The position numbers and the translations under genes were made by a program. A stretch of DNA of 64,000 bases from Szabonella sp046295215 (GTDB lineage: Bacteria > Pseudomonadota > Alphaproteobacteria > Rhodobacterales > Rhodobacteraceae): NCBI GenBank assembly GCA_046295215.1, contig JBKBNP010000001.1, forward strand, positions 1 to 64,000, read 5' to 3'. Within the stretch, counting starts at the first letter, position 1; every line of letters begins with the position of its first letter. The notes under the pieces were generated by a model. The model saw only the letters and a list, made by a program, of their open reading frames with translations. It searched no databases and was not told the DNA's origin. This document shows positions 8,323 to 16,672 of this stretch, piece by piece.

Positions 8323-9291
8323 TCAGTGCAGTCGCAACGGCGGGCCGACCGGGATGCCGCCGACCGACAGGCCGCGCGGAGACAGTTGCAGCGGCAGTTC
8401 CACCGTTGTCCGGTTGCCTGAGGTCAGCGACAGCACCTGCCCCACCCGGCGCAGGGCGAGAAGGCTGTCGTCCGGAATGAAACCCAGACCCGCCAGCCCG
8501 TCCAGGGCCTCTGACCAGTTTTCCAGTCGCAACGTCACCTCCCCTACCGCCAGCCCTTCCGCATCGGCAGTGACCCGGCCCCGGGCAAAAGCCGAGACCG
8601 CGCCCCAGTTCAGGATGGCTTCGCGCAGGTCGATCTCGGTGACTGTCGGCCGGGCGGCAAGGGCGTGGCGGTCCAGCGGGGCAGAAAAGGCAAGCCAGGC
8701 ATCCACCCGCAGAAGATCGAGCCGCGCGGCAACCGGCCCGCCTTCGGTCTCGATGGCATTGGCTTCCAGACCGATCCGGTGGCTGGATCGGTTGCCGGGG
8801 TCGGCTTCGGTCGCAAAGCGCATGGTCCCGATCCGGAGGGCGGGGCCGGTATCGGGCGCAAGACGCATCCCTTCGCCTGCAAGCGTGCTGCGCTGCAAGG
8901 GCAGGGTGGCAGCAGGTTCCACCACAACCGAGCCTTGCAGTTTGTCGGCCTCTACCCCGATGGTCCGGTCCCCCAGCGTTACCGACTGGCGCGGTGAAAA
9001 GGCCGCGACCACATGCCAGGGCTTGTAGCTGAGGCTGAAGAGCTGGAGAAACTCTGCCTGCCAGCCCCATCCGCTGCGCGGATCGGCAAGGCGGGGTTCG
9101 GTCAGGGTGACGTCGAACCGGTTCGGAAAGCCCGCGACCGACAGCCCCTGTTCCCCGGCCACCAGCCCGGCGGCGGATTGCGCGGCGATCCAGTCGCGGG
9201 TGAAGCGTTCCACCGCTTTTGCGCCGATGAACCAGTAGCCGCACCATGCCAGCCCCGCCAGCAGAACCAGTCGCACCATCCAGCGGATCAT
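8323..9291 (-). CDS. DUF2125 domain-containing exported or membrane-anchored protein
   Basis: 322 residues. The start at 9291 has AAGGGG about 9 nt upstream; the in-frame ATG at 9309 has a poorly spaced site. The N-terminus is one hydrophobic segment (MVRLVLLAGLAWCGYWFIGA). The rest is beta-rich with WGWQAEFLQ and NRFDVTLTEPRLADP, which I recognise as DUF2125, a family common in Rhodobacterales. The topology suggests a large periplasmic domain. The function is unknown. It is convergent with the extensin-like gene, only 25 nt apart. Confidence 0.82.
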   Translation of the reverse strand: MIRWMVRLVLLAGLAWCGYWFIGAKAVERFTRDWIAAQSAAGLVAGEQGLSVAGFPNRFDVTLTEPRLADPRSGWGWQAEFLQLFSLSYKPWHVVAAFSPRQSVTLGDRTIGVEADKLQGSVVVEPAATLPLQRSTLAGEGMRLAPDTGPALRIGTMRFATEADPGNRSSHRIGLEANAIETEGGPVAARLDLLRVDAWLAFSAPLDRHALAARPTVTEIDLREAILNWGAVSAFARGRVTADAEGLAVGEVTLRLENWSEALDGLAGLGFIPDDSLLALRRVGQVLSLTSGNRTTVELPLQLSPRGLSVGGIPVGPPLRLH

Positions 9292-9356
9292 TCGGAGGCC
9301 CCTTTCCATTCCCTGCGGCCTGTTATCTACAGGGCGCGCAAGGGGAGGGCCAGTGC

Positions 9357-9923
9357 ATGCGCAAACCGCTCTGGGTGTTCGGCTATGGATCGCTGATCTG
9401 GAATCCGGAATTTCCGGTCTCGGAGACGCGCGTCGCGCGGCTTGCGGGCTGGCACCGCAGTTTCTGCATGCGCTCGATCCATCATCGCGGCAGCGAGGCC
9501 GACCCCGGCCTCGTGCTGGCGCTGGACCGGGCCGCGGGGGCGCACTGTTCGGGCGTCGCCTTTCGCGTGGCCGAGGGTGCCGAGGCGGCGACACTGGCAC
9601 TGCTGCGGGAACGCGAATTGATCTCATCGGCCTATCTGGAGGACTGGCTGCCGGTGCATTTCGAGGATGGCGACGGGGTTGTCGCGCTGGCCTATGTGAT
9701 CGACCCGGACCATGTGCAATATTGCGGCGGTCTTGCGCTGGAGGATCAGGCGCGGATCATCGCTTCGGCGGTGGGCGGACGGGGCCGGAACTGTGAATAC
9801 CTGTTCAACACCGCCGCGCATCTGGCCGAACTGGGCATCGCGGATGCCGATCTGCAATGGCTTGCCCGCCGGGTCAGGGAAATCGGCGCGGTGAAGGAAA
9901 CAGGAAACAGCACCGGGTCGTGA
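9357..9923 (+). CDS. ChaC-like gamma-glutamylcyclotransferase
   Basis: 188 residues. It starts with the family nucleotide-loop-like motif VFGYGSLIWNPEF, followed by HRGSEADPGLVLALD and LRERELIS, which carries the likely catalytic Glu. The C-terminal NCEYLFNTAAHLAELGI is also typical. ChaC enzymes release 5-oxoproline from glutathione or related gamma-glutamyl peptides. It diverges from the DUF2125 gene, and the next operon starts 83 nt downstream. The substrate is not proven. Confidence 0.88.
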   Translation: MRKPLWVFGYGSLIWNPEFPVSETRVARLAGWHRSFCMRSIHHRGSEADPGLVLALDRAAGAHCSGVAFRVAEGAEAATLALLRERELISSAYLEDWLPVHFEDGDGVVALAYVIDPDHVQYCGGLALEDQARIIASAVGGRGRNCEYLFNTAAHLAELGIADADLQWLARRVREIGAVKETGNSTGS

Positions 9924-10006
9924 TGCCGCGCGCCATTTTTGCCGGTTGGCAGCGCGCGCCCGCAAGCCTATCGTGAACGTGTCAACCAGAAGGGTCTACC
10001 AGAGGA

Positions 10007-11221
10007 ATGGACAGGACCACCGCCGAGGCCGAGCCGTCATTCACCCAGCCTGTCCGCCAGATCGTGCTGATGCTGATCGTCGGAGGCCTTGTCATTGCCG
10101 GGGGCTGGTTGGTCTGGCCCCGGGTCGCGGATGTGTTTCTGGCGAATGTCTGGCTCAACGGCTTCATTGGCTGTGTGTTCGTTCTGGGGGTTCTGGCCTG
10201 TTTCTGGCAGGTCTTTCAACTCATGCAATCCGTGATGTGGATCGAGCGTGTCGCGCGCGACGCCGACCGTGGTGCCGTGGCGCCGCGCCTTCTGGCACCG
10301 CTGGCAGCACTGTTGCGGTCCCGTGGGGCGCGGATGCAGATTTCGGCCACCTCGTCCCGGTCGATCCTCGATTCAGTGGGCACAAGGATCGACGAAGCGC
10401 GCGACATCACCCGCTACATCATCAACCTTCTGATCTTTCTCGGGCTGCTGGGCACGTTCTATGGGCTTGCGACGACCGTTCCGGCGGTTGTGGACACGAT
10501 CCGCAGCCTCGCCCCGCAAGAGGGCGAGACGGGCATTCAGGTGTTCGACAAGCTGATGGGCGGGCTTGAGGCGCAGTTGGGCGGAATGGGCACGGCGTTT
10601 TCGTCCTCGCTTCTGGGGCTGGCAGGGTCGCTGGTCGTGGGACTTCTGGAACTTTTCGCGAGCCATGGGCAGAATCGGTTCTATCGCGAGTTGGAGGAAT
10701 GGCTGTCCACCATCACCCGCTTCGGATTTTCCGCCGCCGAGGCCGAGGGGCTGGGGGAGTCCGGCAGCGATACCGCCGCCATCGTCGGCGTGCTGGAACA
10801 GGTCGCGCGGCAGATGGAACAGTTGCAGGCGCTCCAGATCGGGGCCGAGGAAAGCCGTGCGCGCACCGAAGGCCGTCTGTCCGATCTGGGGCAGGCGGTG
10901 GCGATGCTCGCGGACCGGATCGGCGCGGATGCGGGTCATATGGAACGGCTGGTGGCACTGGCCGGGGATCGGAACGCCACGCAGGAACGGCTGGCCGATG
11001 CGCAGGGCGAACTTGCGTCCCGGCTGGCAAGACTGGCCGAGGATGGCGGCACGGATTCCGAAAGCCGCATGCGGCTGCGGTCCATTGACGTGCAGCTTTT
11101 GCGGATCCTCGAGGAGCTTTCCGCAGGGCGGCTGGAAAGCGTTGCGGACCTGCGTTCCGATCTGGGGGCGCTGACGGCGGCGGTGCGGCAACTGACGCGC
11201 TCTGCCCCGCCGAAGGTATAG
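10007..11221 (+). CDS. MotA/TolQ/ExbB-like proton-channel subunit
   Basis: 404 residues with an AGAGGA site just before the ATG. Two N-terminal hydrophobic helices (about 18-38 and 52-72) are followed by a linker and by two more helices at about 138-160 (LLIFLGLLGTFYGLATTV) and 195-215 (LGLAGSLVVGLLELF), the MotA/TolQ/ExbB signature. The last 150 residues look helical and charged, likely a coiled coil in the cytoplasm. Its gene is 4 nt from a MotB/OmpA-like partner carrying the expected ion-binding Asp, so the two should form an ion-driven, peptidoglycan-anchored complex. There are no flagellar, tol or exb genes nearby. Its task is unknown. Confidence 0.8.
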   Translation: MDRTTAEAEPSFTQPVRQIVLMLIVGGLVIAGGWLVWPRVADVFLANVWLNGFIGCVFVLGVLACFWQVFQLMQSVMWIERVARDADRGAVAPRLLAPLAALLRSRGARMQISATSSRSILDSVGTRIDEARDITRYIINLLIFLGLLGTFYGLATTVPAVVDTIRSLAPQEGETGIQVFDKLMGGLEAQLGGMGTAFSSSLLGLAGSLVVGLLELFASHGQNRFYRELEEWLSTITRFGFSAAEAEGLGESGSDTAAIVGVLEQVARQMEQLQALQIGAEESRARTEGRLSDLGQAVAMLADRIGADAGHMERLVALAGDRNATQERLADAQGELASRLARLAEDGGTDSESRMRLRSIDVQLLRILEELSAGRLESVADLRSDLGALTAAVRQLTRSAPPKV

Positions 11222-11225
11222 CGCG

Positions 11226-13139
11226 ATGGCGCTGTCCCGCCGCGGTGGCCGGTCGGAATCGGCAATCTGGCCGGGCTTTGTCGATGCGATGACGGCGCTT
11301 TTGCTGGTGCTGATGTTTGTGTTGTCGATCTTCATGATCGTGCAATCGGTGCTGCGGGAAACCATCGACAGTCAGGGCAATGAACTTGACGCGCTGTCCG
11401 AACAGGTGGCGGGGCTGGCCGATGCGCTGGGTCTGGAGCGCAGCCGGGCGGACGGGTTGCAGGCCGAGATCGGGCGGCTTGGGGTGGAACTTGCCGACGC
11501 GGCGGAGCAGGGCATCCAGCAATCGGCGCTGATCGCCTCGCTTTCGGGGCAATTGTCGGCCCGGGAGGCGGACCTGGCCGCCGCGGGCGCGCGGATCGCC
11601 GATTTCGAGGCGCAGGTGGCAACCTTGCTTTTGGAACGCGACAGCGCGCGGGGCGAGGCGGGGGCGCTGACTGCCACGGTCGCCGATCTGGAGGCGGCGC
11701 AGGCGCGCATGATCTCGGAACAGGAGGCGATGGCGCTGGCGCTGGCCCGCGCGCGGGACGAAATCGACGCGCAGGCCGAGGCCGCGCGGCTTGCGGCAGC
11801 CCGAAGCGATGCGCTGGAGGCGATGACCGCCGATCTGCGCAGCCGGCTGGAAACGGGCGAGGCGCAGCTTGCCGATGTTCTGGCCCGCTTGGATGCCACC
11901 GAGGGTGAAAGCGCGGGGCGCGCGGTGGAACTCGCGCGGCTGGCGGCGCTGCTGGCGGATGCCGAGATGGCGGCGCGCGACCAGTCCGCGCGGATCACGG
12001 ACCTTGAAACCAGCCTCACCGCCGAAGAAGCGGCCCGGCAGGCCGACATCGCCGCCGCAGCCGCCTTGCGCGACCGGCTGGCCGGGCTGGAGGCCGATCT
12101 GACCGAGGCGGAACGGGCAAGGCTGACCGAGATCGCAGCCGCCGAGGCCCTGCGCCGCAGGCTTGCCGAGGCGGAAGGACGCTTGACCGAGGAGGAGGCC
12201 GCAAGGCTCGCCGATCTGGCGGCGGCAGAGGCGCTGCGCGCGCGCCTCGCGGCCTCGGACACCGAACTGACCGCAATGACGCTGGCGCTGGAGGAACAGC
12301 GCAGGCGGGCGGAGGAAACCCTGACCCTGCTGGCTGCGGCCCGGACGGAAGCGGCGCTTGCAACGACGGATGCCGAGGAACGCGCGGCCCGGCTGGAGGC
12401 GGCACGTCAGGCGCTGTCGCAGGAGGCTGCGAAATCCGAGGATGCGGCGCGGCGGGTGGCCTTGCTCAACGAACAGATTGCGGCCCTGCGCGGGCAGTTG
12501 GGGCAGTTGCAGGGCCTTCTCGATGCGGCGCAAGCCCGCGATGCCGTCTCGAATGTCCGGCTGGAGGCGCTGGGGGGGCAGTTGAACGCAGCACTTGCCC
12601 AGGTCGCCGCCGAGCAACGCCGCCGTGCCGAACTGGAAGAAGCCGAACGCAAGCGGCTGGAGGCCGAAACCGCGCAACTGGAAACCTTCCGGTCGGAGTT
12701 TTTCGGCCAGTTGCGCCTGCTGCTGGCCGGGCGCGAGGGCGTGCGGATCGTGGGAGACCGTTTCGTGTTTTCCTCCGAGGTGCTGTTCAACCCCGGTTCT
12801 GCCGATCTCGCCCCCGAGGGGCGTGCGCAGATCGCGGGCGTGGTCGCCACCCTGTCGGAAATCGCCGATCAGATCCCGCCCAGTATCGACTGGATCATCC
12901 GCGTCGATGGCCATACCGACAATGTGCCCCTGTCTGGTCTGGGGGAGTTTCAGGACAACTGGCAGCTCAGTCAGGCGCGCGCGCTGTCGGTCGTGCGCTT
13001 CATGCAGGATGATCTTGGCTTTCCGCCCAACCGGATGGCGGCAACCGGTTTTGGCGAATGGCAGCCTGTGGCACCCGGCAACAGCGCCGCCGCGCGCGCG
13101 ACCAACCGGCGGATCGAGTTGAAACTGACGGAACGCTGA
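11226..13139 (+). CDS. MotB/OmpA-like peptidoglycan-binding protein with long coiled coil
   Basis: 637 residues. One N-terminal helix (about 20-40, DAMTALLLVLMFVLSIF) carries Asp20 in the position of the ion-carrying Asp of MotB and TolR. About 450 residues of Ala/Glu/Arg-rich coiled coil follow, including three tandem 28-residue repeats (residues 264-347, each starting LT and containing A-A-A-x-x-L-R). The C-terminal OmpA-like domain (about 510-637) has VLFNPGSADL, DGHTDNVPL and ATNRRIELKL, the peptidoglycan-binding signature. It is translationally linked to the MotA/TolQ-like gene. MotB is normally about 300 residues, so the spacer is unusually long and could span much of the periplasm. Confidence 0.82.
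   Translation: MALSRRGGRSESAIWPGFVDAMTALLLVLMFVLSIFMIVQSVLRETIDSQGNELDALSEQVAGLADALGLERSRADGLQAEIGRLGVELADAAEQGIQQSALIASLSGQLSAREADLAAAGARIADFEAQVATLLLERDSARGEAGALTATVADLEAAQARMISEQEAMALALARARDEIDAQAEAARLAAARSDALEAMTADLRSRLETGEAQLADVLARLDATEGESAGRAVELARLAALLADAEMAARDQSARITDLETSLTAEEAARQADIAAAAALRDRLAGLEADLTEAERARLTEIAAAEALRRRLAEAEGRLTEEEAARLADLAAAEALRARLAASDTELTAMTLALEEQRRRAEETLTLLAAARTEAALATTDAEERAARLEAARQALSQEAAKSEDAARRVALLNEQIAALRGQLGQLQGLLDAAQARDAVSNVRLEALGGQLNAALAQVAAEQRRRAELEEAERKRLEAETAQLETFRSEFFGQLRLLLAGREGVRIVGDRFVFSSEVLFNPGSADLAPEGRAQIAGVVATLSEIADQIPPSIDWIIRVDGHTDNVPLSGLGEFQDNWQLSQARALSVVRFMQDDLGFPPNRMAATGFGEWQPVAPGNSAAARATNRRIELKLTER
12015..12266 (+). repeat. Three tandem 84-bp coding repeats (28 residues each)
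   Basis: Inside the MotB/OmpA-like gene three in-frame units of exactly 84 bp follow each other. Each encodes LT-(A/E)-E-E-x-A-R at its start and A-A-A-x-A-L-R-x-R-L-A in its middle. The length equals four heptads, which keeps the coiled-coil register, so copy-number change would lengthen or shorten the rod without breaking it. Confidence 0.7.
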
Positions 13140-13142
13140 CCG

Positions 13143-13775
13143 CTACCGCCCGCGTTTTCCGGCAATCCAGCCTTGGGCATGGGGGCGGTAGGCGTGCAAT
13201 TCCTCCGCCACCGGGGGCAGGGCCTCCAGCGTCGCGCGGTAGGCTTGCACCGGGGCGGGCCAGTGGATGCCCCAGCCGAGTTCCCGGTCCAGAAGGTCGA
13301 TCCAGAGAAAGGTCGGGGCATAGCCGCAATCGCCCAGTCCGAAGGGAAGCGGGTGATCGTTCACCAGCCGCCCGAGTTGCGCCAGCCGCAGGTTCAGATC
13401 ATCGCGCAACGGGGGCAGGGTCGCGGCGTCTGGGGTGGCGACCTGCGGGAAAAGCCGCCTCAAGGCCGGTTCCAGCCTTGTGTCATGGAAGCGGCCGCGT
13501 TCGCGCATCCGGGCGCGCGCCTCGGCCCCTTGCGGCAGCATCGGCGGCGTGGGGTGCGTTTCCTCGATATATTCCGCAATCGCCTCGCTGTCCTCCAGCG
13601 CGAAATCCCCGTCCAGAAGCCCCGGCAGGTTGCCGAAGGGAAAGCGCGCCCGGTAGCTGGGCGAGGCGGCCCCGCCTTCGGGCGCGCGCTCCTCCCACAC
13701 CAGCCCCTTGGCACGCAGCAGGATGCGCGTCTTGGCGCAATACAAGCTGTGGGGCACCGAATAGAGGGTCAGCAT
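13143..13775 (-). CDS. Glutathione S-transferase family protein
   Basis: 210 residues. The N-terminal thioredoxin-like domain reads MLTLYSVPHSLYCAKTRIL, with Cys13 where GSTs of the beta/omega kind place a catalytic Ser or Cys, and FGNLPGLLDGD plus LEDSEAIAEYIEE form the glutathione-binding motif. The C-terminal helical domain follows. It lies 9 nt downstream of a solute-binding protein gene on the same strand, so they may be co-transcribed. The substrate is unknown. Confidence 0.85.
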   Translation of the reverse strand: MLTLYSVPHSLYCAKTRILLRAKGLVWEERAPEGGAASPSYRARFPFGNLPGLLDGDFALEDSEAIAEYIEETHPTPPMLPQGAEARARMRERGRFHDTRLEPALRRLFPQVATPDAATLPPLRDDLNLRLAQLGRLVNDHPLPFGLGDCGYAPTFLWIDLLDRELGWGIHWPAPVQAYRATLEALPPVAEELHAYRPHAQGWIAGKRGR

Positions 13776-13784
13776 GGGCTGCGA

Positions 13785-14570
13785 TCAGTTCGCCAGATCC
13801 CATTTGACGGCCAGTTCGTCAAAGAACCCGGCCTCCTGTTTCAGGGTGATCCAGGTGTTGACGTAGTTGATCCAGACCTGATCGGCCTGCGGCATCAGCA
13901 TGGCGACCGGCGTGCGGGCGCGGGGTTGGGCGACCGGCACGATGGAGAGTTCGGGATATTTCTTGGCCAGTTGGTTCGCCTCGACATTCGAGGTGATATG
14001 CGCCGTCGCCCGCCCGGCCAGCACTTCCTGGAAATCGCGGGCGGGGGATTCGACGATCTTGTGCTGGGCATTCGGGAAGAAGGCCTTGACCTGCGCCTCT
14101 TGCGTGGTGCCGAGGGTGGCGGCGACAGTGACCTCGGGCTTGTCCAGATCTGCCCAGTCCTTGTAGCTGTCCTTGTCCTTCGTGTTGACCAGCGGCACGG
14201 TGGCAAGGCTGAAATAGCTGTTGGAATAGCCCGCCGCCTTGGCCCGCGCCGCCGAGATCGAGGCGGAGCCGGTGATGTGATAGGTGCCCGCGGTCACGCC
14301 CGACACAAGGGTTTTCCAGTCGGTCGGCACGAATTCGACCGTCACCCCCAGATCGGCGGCAAGCTGGGTCATCACGTCGATGTCATAGCCGACATAGCCA
14401 TTGGTCGCGATGTCCTTCATCGTCATCGGGTTCCAGTCGCCGGTGGTGCCGACTTTCAGAACGCCTGCGTTCAGCACATCGTTGAGGACGGATTGCGCGA
14501 AGGCCGCCGGTGTGGCCAGCATGCTGACGGCCAATGCCGCTGCGGGCACGAGGGATTTCAGGAACGACAT
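13785..14570 (-). CDS. Polar amino-acid ABC transporter substrate-binding protein
   Basis: 261 residues with a signal peptide ending AFAQ near residue 26. The mature part (VLKVGTTGDWNPMTMKD, GYDIDVMTQLAADLGV, RDFQEVLAGRATAHIT) is an SBP_bac_3 domain for amino acids or related acids. The short length and the VGTTGD start also resemble the cyclohexadienyl dehydratase (PheC) branch of this fold. The divergent ABC ATPase and permease genes favour a transport role. The ligand is unknown. Confidence 0.85.
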   Translation of the reverse strand: MSFLKSLVPAAALAVSMLATPAAFAQSVLNDVLNAGVLKVGTTGDWNPMTMKDIATNGYVGYDIDVMTQLAADLGVTVEFVPTDWKTLVSGVTAGTYHITGSASISAARAKAAGYSNSYFSLATVPLVNTKDKDSYKDWADLDKPEVTVAATLGTTQEAQVKAFFPNAQHKIVESPARDFQEVLAGRATAHITSNVEANQLAKKYPELSIVPVAQPRARTPVAMLMPQADQVWINYVNTWITLKQEAGFFDELAVKWDLAN

Positions 14571-14699
14571 GGGAAGGGCCTCCGGGCAGGGGATCGGATG
14601 GGGTCGGGTGACAAACAGTTATTCCCGACTAGGTTTGCGATGCAAGACGAGCTAATGCCTTTTCGACGCAATCAAGGCCAGCACGGAAAGTAAGTGACC

Positions 14700-15461
14700 A
14701 TGACTGACGAGGCCGCAAATCTGATCCGGTTCGAGGGCGTGAACAAGCATTTTGGCGATTTCCACGTGTTGCGCGACATAGATCTTTCGGTGGCCCGGGG
14801 TGAACGTCTGGTGATCTGCGGCCCTTCCGGATCGGGCAAATCGACGCTGATCCGCTGCATCAACGGGCTGGAGCGGCATGATGCCGGGCGTCTGACCGTG
14901 GCGGGGCTGGATCTGGCCGGAGGGCCTGTGGCATTGCGGGCGGTGCGGGCGCGGGTGGGCATGGTGTTCCAGCAGTTCAATCTTTTCCCGCATCTGACGG
15001 TGCTGGGCAATCTGATGCTGGGCCCCGTCCGGTCGCGCGGGATGGGGGAAGCAGAGGCCCGCGCACTTGCGCTGCGCTATCTCGAACGGGTGCGGATTCC
15101 CGAGCAGGCCGACAAGTTCCCCGCCCAATTGTCGGGCGGGCAGCAGCAGCGCGTGGCGATTGCGCGGGCGCTCTGTATGGAACCCGAGATCCTGCTGTTT
15201 GACGAGCCGACCTCGGCGCTCGACCCCGAGATGATTGCCGAGGTGCTGGAGGTGATGGCGGAGCTTGCGACCTCGGGAATGACCATGATCGTGGTGACGC
15301 ATGAAATGGGCTTTGCCCGCCGCGTGGCGGATCGCGTGCTGTTCATGGACCAGGGCCGGATCGTCGAGATGGCCCCGCCGGAGCAGTTCTTCACGCAGGC
15401 GCAAAGCCCCCGGCTGCGGGATTTCCTGCATCGGATCCTTGACCACAACGCAGTTCGGTGA
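14700..15461 (+). CDS. Amino-acid ABC transporter ATP-binding protein (GlnQ type)
   Basis: 253 residues from the ATG at 14700; an in-frame GTG at 14694 is also possible. Walker A is GPSGSGKSTLIRC, the signature is LSGGQQQRVAIARAL, and Walker B is ILLFDEPTSALDPE, followed by the H-loop VVTHEMGFA. It has the exact layout of GlnQ/HisP. It powers the importer whose permease is encoded 416 nt further on and whose binding protein is divergent. A striking pair of dyads follows the gene. Confidence 0.93.
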   Translation: MTDEAANLIRFEGVNKHFGDFHVLRDIDLSVARGERLVICGPSGSGKSTLIRCINGLERHDAGRLTVAGLDLAGGPVALRAVRARVGMVFQQFNLFPHLTVLGNLMLGPVRSRGMGEAEARALALRYLERVRIPEQADKFPAQLSGGQQQRVAIARALCMEPEILLFDEPTSALDPEMIAEVLEVMAELATSGMTMIVVTHEMGFARRVADRVLFMDQGRIVEMAPPEQFFTQAQSPRLRDFLHRILDHNAVR

Positions 15462-15476
15462 CGTGGCGTCACGAAA

Positions 15477-15522
15477 ATGAACATTGTTCAAATTTTGATT
15501 GCAGAGTTTGAACAATGTTCAT
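15477..15522. promoter_or_regulatory. Paired dyads forming a 16-bp inverted repeat
   Basis: ATGAACATTGTTCAAA (15477-15492) and its exact reverse complement (15507-15522) are separated by 14 nt. Each arm also contains a 13-bp odd palindrome of type TGAACA-N-TGTTCA (15478-15490 and 15509-15521). The two centres are 31 bp apart, close to three helical turns. The stretch is AT-rich in a GC-rich neighbourhood. It is 58 nt before the lipoprotein ATG, fitting a two-site operator for a dimeric repressor. A hairpin in the transcript is the alternative. Confidence 0.6.
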
Positions 15523-15579
15523 ATTTCTGATCGCAGCAGCGGACATCCCGTTCCTGCGCTGAAGATCGGGAGTGAGAAG

Positions 15580-15927
15580 ATGAAATATCTTGTTGTGACT
15601 GCCCTCGGGTTGCTTGCGGCCTGTGATGTGGCCAAACCGGTTGCGGTGATCGGGGAGAAGGGCGAAGTCTATCGCGGTGTCGCGGTGGCCTCCTTCACCC
15701 AAGGCGGGTCTTTCACGGCCACGAATGGCAAGGTCCGCTGTGGCGGCAACTATGCCTTGCCGGGGGAAAACACGAGGGTTAGCTTCCCCGTCGTCTGCTC
15801 CAACGGGCAGCGTGGCATCGGGGTTGCGGTGCGCCATGGCCGCGGGCCGTCGGGGTCGGGCCGGATCAGGATGGACGATGGATCGGACTGGACCTTCATT
15901 TTCGGGCCCGAGGCGCAGGCGATCTGA
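15580..15927 (+). CDS. Small putative lipoprotein of unknown function
   Basis: 115 residues. The signal sequence MKYLVVTALGLLAAC ends in a lipobox (LLAAC, Cys15), so the mature protein should be lipid-anchored in the envelope. The rest is Gly-rich and beta-like with two more cysteines (VRCGG, VVCSNG) and no family I can name. It sits between the ATPase and permease genes of an amino-acid ABC transporter and overlaps the permease start by about 50 nt, so it is probably co-transcribed with it. Confidence 0.65.
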   Translation: MKYLVVTALGLLAACDVAKPVAVIGEKGEVYRGVAVASFTQGGSFTATNGKVRCGGNYALPGENTRVSFPVVCSNGQRGIGVAVRHGRGPSGSGRIRMDDGSDWTFIFGPEAQAI

Positions 15928-16672
15928 TCGCACGGTCGCCGGATTTGCGGCGCTGGCAGCGGCGCTGCTGCTGTCAGGCTGCGGGCCGGGTTGGGGATGG
16001 TATGTCGTCAACCCGGCCACGCCGACAGGCTGGACGAACCTGCGCTTCATGCTGTCCGGGCTGGCCTATACCGTGCAGCTTTCGGCGACGGCGATCGGCA
16101 TTTCGATCATCGTGGGGTTGCTGGTGGCCTTGCCGGGCCTGTCGTCGAACCGCTGGGCGCGGGGGGCGAGCCGGACCTATGTCGAACTCGTGCGCGCGGT
16201 TCCGATCCTCGTGCTGATCCTCTGGGTCTATTACGGCCTGCCCCAGATCACCGGCTGGACGATCCCGGTGTTCTGGGCGGGGGTGATTGCGCTGGCACTG
16301 TCGGACAGCGCCTTTCAGGCCGAGATCTTCCGGGGCGGCATCCAGAGCATTGCGCGCGGACAGTATGAGGCGGCCTGGTCGGTCTCGCTCGGCTATCGCG
16401 ACACGATGCGCTATGTGATCCTGCCGCAAGCGATCCGCCGCATCCTGCCCGCGCTGGGCAATCAACTGGTCTATATGCTGAAAATGTCGTCGCTGGTCTC
16501 GGTGATCGGCATGGGGGAACTGACCCGAAAGGCCAATGAACTGGTGGTGGTCGAGTATCGCCCGCTGGAGATCTATACCGTTCTGGTGCTGGAATATCTG
16601 GTGTTGATCCTGATCGTCTCGGCGGGGGTGCGCGCGCTGGAGCGGCGGTTGCAGGCGGACGAGCGGGGCTAG
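15878..16672 (+). CDS. Amino-acid ABC transporter permease
   Basis: 264 residues from the only suitable ATG, which lies 50 nt inside the lipoprotein gene in another frame. The first membrane segment reads TVAGFAALAAALLLSGCG, resembling a lipoprotein signal, and a HisM/GlnP-type core follows: GLAYTVQLSATAI, TYVELVRAVPILVLI, and the EAA loop QYEAAWSVSLGYRDTMRYVILPQA. It should pair with the GlnQ-like ATPase and the divergent binding protein. Only one permease gene is present, so it likely acts as a homodimer. The start is uncertain. The gene ends 16 nt before the assembly gap region. Confidence 0.85.
   Translation: MDRTGPSFSGPRRRRSDRTVAGFAALAAALLLSGCGPGWGWYVVNPATPTGWTNLRFMLSGLAYTVQLSATAIGISIIVGLLVALPGLSSNRWARGASRTYVELVRAVPILVLILWVYYGLPQITGWTIPVFWAGVIALALSDSAFQAEIFRGGIQSIARGQYEAAWSVSLGYRDTMRYVILPQAIRRILPALGNQLVYMLKMSSLVSVIGMGELTRKANELVVVEYRPLEIYTVLVLEYLVLILIVSAGVRALERRLQADERG

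Noticed and set aside
10713..12914. 733-codon minus-strand frame opposite the MotA/MotB-like genes
   Set aside because: The plus-strand frames show clear domains and the minus frame is Gln/Arg/Gly noise mirroring the coiled-coil repeats.
10007..13139. Zorya defence system
   Set aside because: Only a ZorA/ZorB-like pair is seen; zorC, zorD and zorE and any other defence genes are absent, so calling it Zorya is not supported.
15458..15472. GTGACG-TGG-CGTCAC hairpin as a terminator of the ABC ATPase gene
   Set aside because: The stem is only 6 bp, covers the stop codon and lacks a T-run.
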